From positions 48,753,985 to 48,817,984 of the forward strand of contig OY754335.1 of the NCBI GenBank assembly GCA_963573305.1: 64,000 nucleotides of DNA. Reading direction: 5' to 3'. Shown piece by piece: positions 12,211 to 21,578 of this stretch. Source of the DNA: Pyrrhosoma nymphula (lineage: Eukaryota > Arthropoda > Insecta > Odonata > Coenagrionidae). Each line of letters opens with the position of its first letter. Position 1 is the stretch's first letter. A program made the position numbers and the translations under genes. The notes under the pieces are model-generated. The model worked only from the letters and a program-made list of their open reading frames with translations, did not search any database and was not told the DNA's origin.

Positions 12211-12512
12211 CAGGGCTATTCTGATTTTCGGGGCCATACGTATGGCCGGCCGTAAGTTTCGTATGGCCTGACCCGAAATTACGGTCTACGTCGATTCCCA
12301 TCTTGAGGGGCCATATCGTATGGCTCGGCCATAAGTCTTAACACCGATTTCACTGGTGAGTATGAGAATCTTTTGCGGTACAGTACGTTGAAATGCTTTG
12401 AAATCACTGCCAGCGCTACTGAAAATGTCATTTTTGCGGCAGTTACTGGAAGTATATCGAAAAAAAAATGGACAATCTCGAAGCACCATGGCAAAAATCG
12501 TGGTAAACAAAC
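12211..12512. repeat. Fragment of the CAGGGCTATTC repeat family
   Basis: Begins CAGGGCTATTCTGATTTTCG. It matches, in inverted orientation, the right-hand 300 bp of the complete element at 27443-29017, including the GGCCATACGTATGGCC motifs. Only one end is recognisable. It interrupts the N-terminal part of the decayed protein at 10538-12205. Confidence 0.65.
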
Positions 12513-12837
12513 CTAGACAAACGTTGTGGAATTTCCACAAATTTGGTAAACTGCTCTCTTTGTTTCCCTGTTGACAACTGAACTGACAATTCATGTATCC
12601 TCCCTTTTATATGCTAAATCAAACAGAAATATCTAGATGGTTCCAGATTGTTCTAGAAAGCTCTTTTATATTCCGGACTAATCTAGATGGTTCCAGATTG
12701 TTCTATTGCATTGTAGAATTATCTAGAAGCTTAAACATTGTTCCAGAAGATCTTTAATGATTTGGAAAGTTCCGTGACCAAATTATAAAACAACTGCAAT
12801 AAAGAAATTGGCCACGGAAGTTGAAAAAATAACATCG

Positions 12838-13328
12838 TTTATAAAACCTGTTAAACTGAACAGTGGAAGTTCTCCTTTTGAGGGATTGTAGTACTGTATG
12901 CGACTAGTCAACAGTTTAAAAAAAATAAAAACTCTTGGAATTTGCATTTTCGAAAAAAACAATTTTTTTTATATAAAAAATAAATAATCAAAAAGCTACA
13001 GAAAGAAAACTTGAACACATAATTCAAAACTGAAGATTTCTGCTTGGTCAGCAAATTATTACCTATCAAATAAAATGAACAACAAAATATCTTGAACCAT
13101 TCCAGAGATAGAGCATTAAAATAGAGCATAGAGCATTAAAATTTTGCTAAAAATTGCACATGAGAAATGGCACCCAAGGAACCATCAAGGAACCCAAATG
13201 GCATCTTTGGCAGCCTTTTATCTCAGGCCAGGAACTTTTTTGGACAAAACAAAAAAATATAAGTTTCTTACTTTGTCCTGAATTTTAACATATGGTAAAT
13301 TCAAAAACATCTGAGACTATGAAGGTAA
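12838..13328. repeat. Right long inverted repeat of the 6.7-kb element
   Basis: Diverged inverted copy of about 6650-7100, sharing the CAAAATATCTTGAACCATTCC, TTTTGCTAAAAATTGCACAT and AACATCTGAGACTATGAAGG blocks. One short segment (AGAGCATTAAAATAG) is locally duplicated in this arm. Confidence 0.65.
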
Positions 13329-13349
13329 CCCCCCTGCCTGAGTTGTTAT

Positions 13350-14580
13350 GGACTATTATTCCAAGAAACAGAGACAAAAATTGTGATTACAGGGGTGTAA
13401 TTGAGGAATGGATGGGACCTGTTTTACGTTGTAGGGGGGGGGATGAAAGAAGATCCCCCAATATGTTTGCAACTCGAGATTTGGTGTCTTTTCGGGGCTA
13501 CATGCATCCAAAGTTGGGTAAAACAGATTTTTTTATTCCACAAGCCAATATAAGATTTTTATAGAATTAAAAGCATAAGATACTTGTAGGCAATTTAAAG
13601 ACCATGAAGTTGAGCTGTATTAAGTTGGATTTGATTAGTTTATTATTGCAAAATTAATGAAAAACCGTCCAAAACGGCCATTTTTTTAAATGAATTATTT
13701 GTCACAAAAGCAATTTGTTAAATCTTTAGGTCATTTTAAAAGGAAGATTTTACAATTCCAAATCTATCGAGGGTTTGCTAAGGTCAATCGGTTTATTTTT
13801 TGCTGAGATATGTTAATTTGTTTATCCCAAGATGCTAAATTTTGTAAGCCATAACTTTTTTGTTTATACATTTTTCGGGTCAATTCAAAATGGATTTTCT
13901 TTTGGAAGAGTTATATTTTCAAGTGTTAATAAAACCAATGAAAACATTAAATATTAATTCCTTATTTATTTCTTCAAAAGGGGGGTTACTTTTTTGTTAT
14001 AAACAATTAGAGCCACAGCATTGTTCGTACATTGTACGAGATTCTAACTTAAACAAAATGAAAGAGTGCTTCAAAACAAAGATTTAAAAAGAAATAAAAG
14101 TGCCCTACGACCCATAGGGCCGGAGTTAGGATTTTATTTTTAAAAATTCGCAGCCTCTTTGTTTATAGCTATTAAGAAACGAATTCAACAGCATTAGTTA
14201 AAGACTTATATTTTCAAATATCAAAATTGCTTTTGTGATAAATAATTCATTTTAAAGAATGGCTGTTTTGGATGGTTTTTCGTAAATTTTTCAATAACAA
14301 ATTAATCAAATCGAGCTTAATACAGCTCAAATTAATGGTCTTCAAAATGCCTACAAGTATCTTATGCTTTTAATTCTATAAAAATCTTATATTGGCTTGT
14401 AGAATAAGAAAACCTGTTTTAACCAACTTTGGACGCATGTAGCTCCGAAAAGACACCGAATCTCGAGTTGCAAACATATTTTAGGATCTACTTTCATCCC
14501 CCCTACAACGTAAAACAGGTCCCATCCATTCCTTAATTACATTCCTGAAATCACAATTTTTCTCTTTGTTTCTTGGACTA
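13350..14580. mobile_element. Foldback DNA element with about 370-bp inverted repeats
   Basis: The arms at about 13355-13730 and 14215-14580 are inverted copies: CCAAGAAACAGAGACAAAAA against TCTCTTTGTTTCTTGG, then the shared GGAATGGATGGGACCTGTTT, AACTCGAGAT and AAGCATAAGATACTTGTAGG blocks. The centre of about 480 bp has no gene. It lies directly beside the 6650-13328 element and within hAT-like copy 1. Confidence 0.65.
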
Positions 14581-14974
14581 TATGCCACAGGTAATTCACG
14601 GCCCTTATTGTGGCTAAGACCTAAGAGTAATATTTCATCTGAAATAGAAGCCAATGTTCCCCAGAGTGATATTGGCAGTGCTCTGTTTGTTGGGGAAACT
14701 TCATTCTCCCATAGTACGTTCATTAATGTGTTGTGCATATATTCTTGTGCTCACTCAAAATATACTCCAAATAATGGAATTTTTTACCTGGAAAAATTCA
14801 AATTTTGACCTGGAAAACCTGGAAATACATAATGTCTAGTCCGTAGACAAAGAGTACATAGTGATTTTCAACACTGTTTTTATTATTATACAATACCAGT
14901 TTTGATATTGTACATCATTATAAAAGTACAGTAAAGTAAAAAAAGTAGGTAATATATACAGTAAAGTAAAATAA

Positions 14975-15125
14975 GTAGTGATGAACTCTTCTCGGGCTCT
15001 ACACCGGGTGAGTGATTGAAATTTATTACATTTGCCATGAGGATGGATAACGAGTCACTTCCCGAAACGTCGGCAACATTTCAATCATTCGACCGGTGTA
15101 GAGCCCGAGAAGAGTTCATCACTAC
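14975..15125. repeat. Palindromic hairpin with CGAAACGTCGG core (degenerate hammerhead-like)
   Basis: Arms 14975-15006 and 15093-15125 are almost perfect inverted copies (GTAGTGATGAACTCTTCTCG...CCGG). Inner arms ATGAATTG/GATTGAAATGTT-type sequence extend the pairing. The loop holds ATGAGGATGG...CTTCCCGAAACGTCGG. This resembles hammerhead-like motifs of Penelope-like elements (CUGANGA, stem II, GAAAC), but here the CUGANGA box is altered. Confidence 0.55.
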
Positions 15126-16800
15126 AATTCACCGGGAAAGCGTGAAATCTTACTTAAAATAAGTAGGTAAAGGTGAATGAAGATGATTTAGTGGTATCTT
15201 GTAGGTATGTTTACCAGTGAGAAGTTGGTGAATGGGGGTAGAATGAAGGAGAGAGTGAGTGTGTAATATTTCCTGTATGTGTATTCTTCCTTTTGATTTT
15301 CCTGTCTGCGTCGCTTTTTCTTGAAATTCGTGTTTTTAGCTTCTAAGTAGTCCATTTTTTCACCTTTTCAACAATGAACATTTTATAATTACCTTGGCAA
15401 TTGCAGTATCCTATACATATTATTAAATGAGTAATTTTCGTATATGGCTATATAAATATTTTATCGAAGAACCTTTTCTCCTGGCAGTGGGTAGTTATGG
15501 GTTTTAGGGCATGAGGTATCCTTTGGGTAAAGTTTTATTACCATCTATATGCTTGGTTAGCCAATTGTTACTGCTAAAATTTTTACCAATAATGTTATGA
15601 TTCAATAGCAATTACCATATTACATTATACAACGTAAACAAGGTTATTATGATGACGGGCTATTATGTTAACAACTCTTGGTTTTTCTCATAATTTCTTT
15701 TCAAGGTTAGCACTATATTTAAATGACTAGTGTTTCGTTCCGGTCTCTGAATTATTGCAGAAGATTTAATCTCTAACGGAAACTTAATTGATTAAGTTTT
15801 TGGTAATTGTCTTGCCGACAAAAGATACGAGAAAACCCAGGAATTTTTTTACGAGTTATGTGAAAATGGGTGCTGATTTTTTTTTTCTTCAGAATAATAT
15901 TTTTTAAAGACATTTTTAAAATGTCAACCGCTACTGCTGAACAAAGCTCGGCTCCCCAGTACTGGAATTTAAATGGGAACTTCTGCCTGAGGTCTTTATG
16001 ACTCAGGTTGTGTTGGATCAATATGAGAATTACAGTGAGATTTTAGTAGGGGTATTATTTTTCACTCCATCCTCTCTATGGGTGGTTAATGAATGGTATC
16101 CTAAATAGTTTATGCATTTAGCAGGTCATACCATGGGGATTCTTTTAATTCTATGCAACCTTTTAAATTTTTTACTACTCACCCTGAATTTCAATGGGCA
16201 CCTTCTCCTAGTGTATAGGACTAAAGAGGGAAACAAAGCTCTAACGGTTGATGCTAAGTATTGTTTATTCTTTTTATGAGCAAATTCCACAAAGTGATGT
16301 CCCCTACAGTTGATTCTATCCATTAAATTAGTCAAGAGCATTATTTATTTGTTATTGCCATTCAAATTGGTTCTTCGAACCAAAGGTTCATAACGTCGGA
16401 ACAGTACAGGAGTTTTGCTGATCAGGCTTGCTGCAATTGACAACAAAGACAAGTAACATTTTTGCTTAGACAGCTACTGCTGTAGCAAAAGCTGGTGGCA
16501 GCTGGACAATTTTGGGACTGACTTATTTTCTAAAAAACAGTCACTGTGAATGAAGGGGCATTAGAGGTTATGTTTACTATTGACTGCCCTGCGTGAACCT
16601 AATGTACATTTCCCTTCCTTGCCTCCATCTCCTTCCCATCTAGTCCCTTCAAATATGCAGACCCCATATGCGTTCTGAGCATCTGTCTGCCGCTAATTTT
16701 TGCTAAAGCTGTAATATATTCAAAACATATATACAACCATCAAATTGCTGCAAAATGCACAAACGATATGGTACGCTGTCATGTGAAAGATATACACCAA
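15126..16800. other. No recognisable gene
   Basis: AT-rich sequence with no coherent protein signal on either strand. Short minus-strand frames at 15773-16021 and 16126-16341 have no recognisable motif. Confidence 0.4.
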
Positions 16801-16995
16801 AAGGATTAAATTTTCCCTGTAAAATCATTTGACTTGACTGGGATTCAAACCCAGATCTCCCAATTCCTGGCCAGGTCTGCTAGTCAATTACACAACCAAG
16901 CCATCTTAATTCAAGGTGAATTTGACAGAGGTTACGCAAAACAGATGCATTCATGGTGACATGAAAATTGTCGGAATTTAATCCTTTTAAACCCT
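16796..16995 (-). mobile_element. tRNA-derived SINE fragment
   Basis: On the minus strand a tRNA-like head of about 70 bp spans 16838-16905. An A-box-like stretch (TGGCTTGGTTGTGTAATTGA) is followed by the B-box GGGTTTGAATCCC at the expected spacing. A matching pair of short inverted segments (AAGGATTAAATTTTCC near 16799 and GGAATTTAATCCTTTT near 16975) flanks the unit, which suggests it is embedded in a small palindromic repeat. Confidence 0.6.
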
Positions 16996-17221
16996 TTCAT
17001 GCCATAACCTTGTGATAGGAAATGCTTTCCTTGTCACAAATACCATGAACGTTTCACTTTACTCCTCTACATGGAACTTTCTCGTGGTAAGGAATCTAAC
17101 AGGTATACTATTTGTCCATTTTGGAACCCAAGTTCTCCGAACACCTAACCCTTTGCTTGACCAGTAGGTAGACATAATACCAACCCATCACTTCAGTGCC
17201 AGCTCATCTCCATGGTCAACT

Positions 17222-17280
17222 ACAGGCAGTCCCCGAGTTACGTAAGCCTCGACTTACGTAAATCCGTACTTACGTAAGTG
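17222..17280. repeat. Solo Tigger-type terminal repeat
   Basis: CAGTCCCCGAGTTACGTAAG followed by CCTCGACTTACGTAAATCCG is the classic end of a pogo/Tigger element with internal direct repeats of the TTACGTAA motif. No matching right end was found downstream. The minus-strand frame at 17270-17494 has no recognisable transposase motif. Confidence 0.5.
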
Positions 17281-17751
17281 GCAACCTTACCCAAAAAAAG
17301 ATGAGAATTATGAAAGTTACAGATTTGGAAGGATGGTCGCCTACTTTCAAGGAGCGCATGTGCCTTAATGTTAGTAAGAGTTGGCCTTCCCCGTATTTCT
17401 CCAAATCGACCGGAGGAATGTCTTTCAGTATTTTTTGAGTTCGCAACAAATATTTTTGTAGTGTACCCACTGGGAAAACAAATAGTTGGAACAAGGTTGA
17501 GGAGGTAGCAAAATTGAGTCTTGTAAATACAGCACTAAAGAATGGGTTATGATTAAGTTGTCAGAACACATCTGTATGTAGAGGTGAATGAAATTTGTGA
17601 TTGAGCATTAGGAAATCGTTTCCATTGCCATGAATCTAAAGCATTGGGGAAAATAAGTCGCTGTTAGTGGTATCAATAAGGGATTACTACAAAGAATGCC
17701 TACAAGGGGATGCATGAAGCAGGTAGTATGTAACGACAGAGAAACAACACT

Positions 17752-18758
17752 CTGGGTTGCTACAGACCTGGGATACCTGTAAAAATATGAATTTGAAATG
17801 GGCCTGGAAACTTGGAAAAGTCGTGGGAAATTAGAAATTGTCCTGGAAATTTGCTTTTTCCAATCAAAATCTGATTGTTTTCAATAATTCAGGAGCAATA
17901 TTTTAGGCACTGTCATTATTTGATGTTTAGCAATTACTTGTGCCCATGAAATAAACTTTCAGGTCCTATTCTTGCCTCTCAAGCTGATCGAAGATGGCAT
18001 TATCTCTCCTCAGATTTTGAACAAGTATTTATTTTTTAATTAATTTATTAATTTGCCATGGAATCAGGTTACATAAAGAAATAAAGTCACGTAAATATTA
18101 TAATACACAAGATAAACAGATATCAAGATAACACAAAAAGTTCATACAATACTACTTATACCCATTCAGCATACCATGGACAATAACAAATCACAAAAAA
18201 TAAGAGACAAAATGTTATGAAATATTCACACAAAAAACTGTTTAAGTTTCTTGGTGGTATCGTCATTCGTGTATTCTATAACAATAATATTCCTTTTGCA
18301 ATAAAAACTTTTAGTTTGGCCTTAAGGATGTTGGTACTTTTTACTTCTTTTAATTCAGTAGGTAATTTATTGAAAACTCTTATTCTCATGTCCTGGAGGT
18401 CTGATTTCATCCTCTCAGTTCTTATGCTTGAACAGTGAATATCATTTTTTTTAGTGTGTCATGATCATGAAGATCAGAGTTTAAGGAGAAATTAACATAA
18501 TATTTTGTGGTCCTCATCCTGGCTTAGACTTAACGCTTGGAAAGGAAGCTGATATTCCCCCAGATTGATAGTGGCGGGACTCCCATTTTTTGGGAAACTT
18601 TGTTCCCTCATAGAGCATATGTTAATGTGTAGTGCTGTTATTCTTGAGCCTTCTTTAAAAGACAAATTTTACAAATATCAGATATTTTGTCCTGGGAAAA
18701 TAAAAAATTTGGCCTGGAAAAGTCCTGGAATTTCATAATCTGGTCTCTAGCAACCCTA
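17752..18758. mobile_element. hAT-like family A, copy 2
   Basis: Begins CTGGGTTGCTACAGACC and ends GGTCTCTAGCAACCCT, giving clear terminal inverted repeats. Flanks share an imperfect octamer (ACAACACT and TAAACACT). Subterminal blocks match copies at 6287 and 21579. The middle (about 18015-18480) is AT-rich sequence absent from the other copies, so it is either an insertion or a private region. No coding sequence seen. Confidence 0.7.
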
Positions 18759-18775
18759 AACACTGCAATCCCATA

Positions 18776-18900
18776 TTAACCCTTTCATTGCTATGCACGC
18801 ATATATGCATTTGGGCGGAGCAGTGCCATCAGTGCTACGCACGCATATGTCTTTAAAAAAGGAGGAGTTTAAATACCAACAGCGAATGACACTGCATGCC
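18776..18900. repeat. Single end of a piggyBac-like MITE
   Basis: TTAA followed by CCCTTTCATTGCTATGC matches the ends of the complete TTAA-flanked MITEs at 39433 and 58703. Two nearby direct copies of a CTA(T/C)GCACGCATAT motif follow. No partner end was located. Confidence 0.4.
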
Positions 18901-19540
18901 GGCAAAACCTAGGTCATGCAGTAAATCTTTAAATGTGGAATTGCTGTGTTGTTTTTTTCTGTCTTCTCAATGGAAAGATTACACCAAGTAAAGCCTGAGT
19001 CTATCTCCTTCCAGTTATTACATGTGTAGTAATTAAATAGTTACAATTGATCATAGGAAGAGAATATGCATTTACAATTAGAGGATGATATGAATACACT
19101 ATCATTTTGTAGGTTGCTGAGTTGCAATGACGGCAGGTCCCAGACATTCAAATGTTGACAATGCATCTTAGTTGACATGAGAGGAAACAGGTGAACAATG
19201 CCCGAGCAGGTATTTAATGGCTTTTCATCTTGCAAACTGGTTTATATCATGGTGAGGAAGTTAATTGTTTCACAGTTCTTCACGTTTAGATAAACCTAAA
19301 GAATTAATCATTTCCATGTCTTTGTATGTTGTGATAGCACCATCCATACTAGCAATTCACTTTTTTTAGCATTTGAGGCTGCCAGTTGGTAGGAGAGGAA
19401 AATGGCATATGTATATGTACTGCATATGTATTTTCAAGTATAAGTCAAAATATTTTCAGCTGAAAGTATCGACTAAAATCTGTGATAATATAAGAGAAAC
19501 AATTGCACTTTTCCACAAATTGCTTTAATGCATACAATGT

Positions 19541-19566
19541 GTTTCGGCTCACAGAGCCATCATCAG
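19541..19566 (-). ncRNA. Hammerhead-ribozyme-like core, minus strand
   Basis: Mirror copy of the motif at 19591-19616. Read on the minus strand it shows CTGATGA, a GGCTC/GAGCC stem II and GAAAC. The two copies are arranged head to head in one palindrome. Confidence 0.6.
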
Positions 19567-19590
19567 GTACAAGACCAAGAGGTCTTGTAC

Positions 19591-19616
19591 CTGATGATGG
19601 CTCTGTGAGCCGAAAC
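19591..19616 (+). ncRNA. Hammerhead-ribozyme-like core, plus strand
   Basis: CTGATGA (19591-19597) fits the CUGANGA box. GGCTC (19599-19603), the TGT loop and GAGCC (19607-19611) make a perfect 5-bp stem II. GAAAC (19612-19616) fits the GAAA box plus the first stem III base. Minimal type-I hammerheads with this layout are known from Penelope-like retroelements. Stem I and the cleavage triplet (a GTA follows at 19622-19624) do not pair convincingly, so catalysis is uncertain. Confidence 0.6.
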
Positions 19617-20282
19617 GCATTGTACGCATTAAAGTCATTTGTGGAAAAGTGCAATTGTTTCTCTTAAATTATGAAGAACTTCCACAATATCTCACCTGAA
19701 TCTGTTGAATTTATTAAAATCTGTGACTTGAGCATAAGTTGAGATAAAAAAATGGATGTCTCTGTTTCATGGTTAAAAAAGCAAAGGCTCAAGGATGAAT
19801 ATTGAATATGTTGAAGAATTCATCTTATTTAGTGACTCTTCAAGTTAAAGGTAGGTTTTCATCTGCGGAAAAAAGGTAGACATTTTTCGACTTAGTAGAG
19901 TATGTACAGTATTTTAAAATTGAGGCAAGCTTAAAGAGTGTGAAAAAAGGACATTGGCTCTTTCCACTCAATTGTTTATCAGGTCGAGTGCTGTTTCATT
20001 GCTAAAGCATCATTTTCAAGACAACATGACCCGTAAGGTTTGAAACCATAGTTGACCTAATTAAAAATCATGTGGAAATACAAAGTGTTCTTTTTCACCA
20101 TGCTCAAACTCCACTAAGTAGAGCCTGAAACCTTTGAATTTGATCTTATGAGTTATTGCTGATTATTTGTATGATATTTTGATTTGATTTCAATTGCTGG
20201 AAGAAATTCTAGTAATTACGTGTTAGAACCTTTACTTCATTCTTCCGGGTCTTCGCCGCATTTGTTGAGTTGATTTATAAAA

Positions 20283-20313
20283 GTTACACTGGTGTTCAAA
20301 CTAGCATCATCAG
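20283..20313 (-). ncRNA. Degenerate hammerhead-like motif
   Basis: The minus strand reads CTGATGATGCTAGTTTGAAC then ACCAGTGTAAC. The CUGANGA box is intact, stem II can form between CTAGT and ACCAG with a mismatch, and the GAAAC box is changed to GTAAC. It is probably a relic of the same kind of retroelement end as at 19490-19670. Confidence 0.4.
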
Positions 20314-20808
20314 GTCAAAGGTATTGGATTGCAGTTTTGGCCGCCTTTATGCAGGGCCTCCTGTGTACTCGCTGCTCTCTGATTGGCTGTTCCCTCTTAG
20401 TAGAACATTTTACTGTTTAATATGAACGATTTTTGTGCATTAACTGTGGCTGTTTCACTGAAATTAAGATCCTAGAGATGATAACAACATTAGTTGTCTT
20501 ACGCTGTTATTGCATGAACCTAATTTTTAAAATTCCCTGTGCTACTTTCATTTCATGCAAAAATGCACGGCATTGGTTTCTGTATGCTTCTTACATCCAG
20601 GAGCATCAGATGGAACTGACAATGAGCTCTAGATTGCAATAGAGCACAGGTCCTGGGAATGTAAAAAGTGAGGTTCATGCATGAACCGCGTAAGATGACT
20701 ATAACGCTGTCATTATATCTGGGTCATCAATTAAGAGAAACAGAAGAATGATCCTTATAAGTTGCTACTAGGTGTTTCTGTTGGTTTTTTAGGTAGTTAT
20801 TCAGGAAA

Positions 20809-20980
20809 ATGGATGAAAACATAGTCGAACCCCAGGTTGGTCCAGTACCACCTTTGACAGTGGCAAAGCATCGCCCATGGGAGGAGTCTGAGGAGGCTGG
20901 TGCTGTTGGCAATGTAGCAGTGGACAGTGGAAGACCTGTGCCAATTTTAAGCCCCATTTCAAATCCCACCTCACCTGCTG
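20809..20980 (+). CDS. RNF111: Arkadia-like gene, coding exon 1 (N-terminus)
   Basis: The ATG lies in a good context (GAAAATGG), just after possible acceptors TTTTTTAG (ending 20792) or TTATTCAG (ending 20804), so an untranslated exon probably precedes it. It encodes 57 residues plus one base, starting MDENIVEPQVGPVPP, and ends at donor G|GTAAGG (20981). The peptide is Pro- and Glu-rich with no domain. The leftover G joins CA of exon 2 to give Ala. The start choice rests on this being the first ATG of the open frame after an acceptor; an alternative upstream start in another exon cannot be excluded. Confidence 0.7.
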
Positions 20981-21578
20981 GTAAGGCACTATGAGCTGGT
21001 AGTGAAATGCAGCCATATAATTTATGCTACATAAGTCTCTCAAGGAAATAAAATAAATAATTTCTCCAAGCTTAGTTTTGAATTGCATATCAGAAAGTTT
21101 CAATATTTTAATAGCCTTATTCAGTGCTATTTTTTTGCTGTATATGTTGCAATGCTTAGGAATGCAATTAGGAATTAGTTGTGTACAATGTGAATGAAAA
21201 TATTAGTTTATTTTTGTTGGAGGTTGTCAGAATAATGATTAATTCTCTTTATTTATCTTAAAATTTTAGTTATACTGATTTAAAGGACTCTTTTTTATTG
21301 ATTTGTGTATGTAAGGTTTTTCATTAATATGAAATAGTAATTTTTAGCCTGAGTAACCTTTTTTAGCCTTTTGTTTCTAGTATGTCAATCTACTGGCCAG
21401 TTTTGCTTTTGAAAAAACTGCCAACTGCTGATATTTCAGCAAGAACTTTATGAATTTGTTTTTTCTCTCACCTTCAAAATGCATTATTTAATACATTTTG
21501 AAGGTCGTGAAGATGCACCTATGCATTCATTATTTAATTTTCCAAAAGTATACCTATATTTTTAAATGTAACCTTAGC
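20981..21578. other. Intron 1, 5' part, no feature seen
   Basis: AT-rich intronic sequence after the exon 1 donor, up to the start of hAT-like copy 3. Nothing recognised. Confidence 0.5.

Larger units (their letters stand above)
6650..13328. mobile_element. DNA transposon with about 450-bp inverted repeats, family unassigned
   Basis: The left arm (about 6650-7100) and right arm (about 12838-13328) are diverged inverted copies. Examples are TACCTTCATAGTCTCAGATG at the left end against CATCTGAGACTATGAAGGTA at the right, and GGTGCCATTTCTCATGTGC against GCACATGAGAAATGGCACC. Between them lie a decayed minus-strand protein (10538-12205), a complete second long-repeat element (7117-10326) and a fragment of another repeat (12211-12512). 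The protein probably belongs to this outer element, because it sits between the arms but outside the inner element. No convincing target duplication was seen. Confidence 0.55.
6287..14850. mobile_element. hAT-like family A, copy 1 (split by later insertions)
   Basis: The left end begins CAGGGTTGCTACAGGC at 6287. The conserved subterminal part (CTGGAAAAGTC..., AAATCTGATTGTTTTCAA) runs to about 6600. The right part (14590-14850) holds the block GGCTAAGACCTAAGAGTAAT and the CCTGGAAAACCTGGAAATAC end. Two more copies of the same family lie at 17752-18758 and 21579-23768, and they show the canonical right end TAGCAACCCTG. This right end is degenerate. CAGGGTTGCT/AGCAACCCTG ends suggest a non-autonomous hAT. 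Almost all of the 8.5 kb between the ends is later transposon insertions. Confidence 0.6.
19490..19670. repeat. Near-perfect 180-bp palindrome carrying two hammerhead-like motifs
   Basis: Left arm 19490-19573 and right arm 19578-19665 are inverted copies (AAGAGAAACAATTGCACTTT at the outer edge) around a 4-bp centre AAGA. Each arm holds CTGATGATGGCTCTGTGAGC followed by CGAAAC, one per strand. The arms differ at only a few positions, which implies a recent origin or ongoing conversion. Confidence 0.85.
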
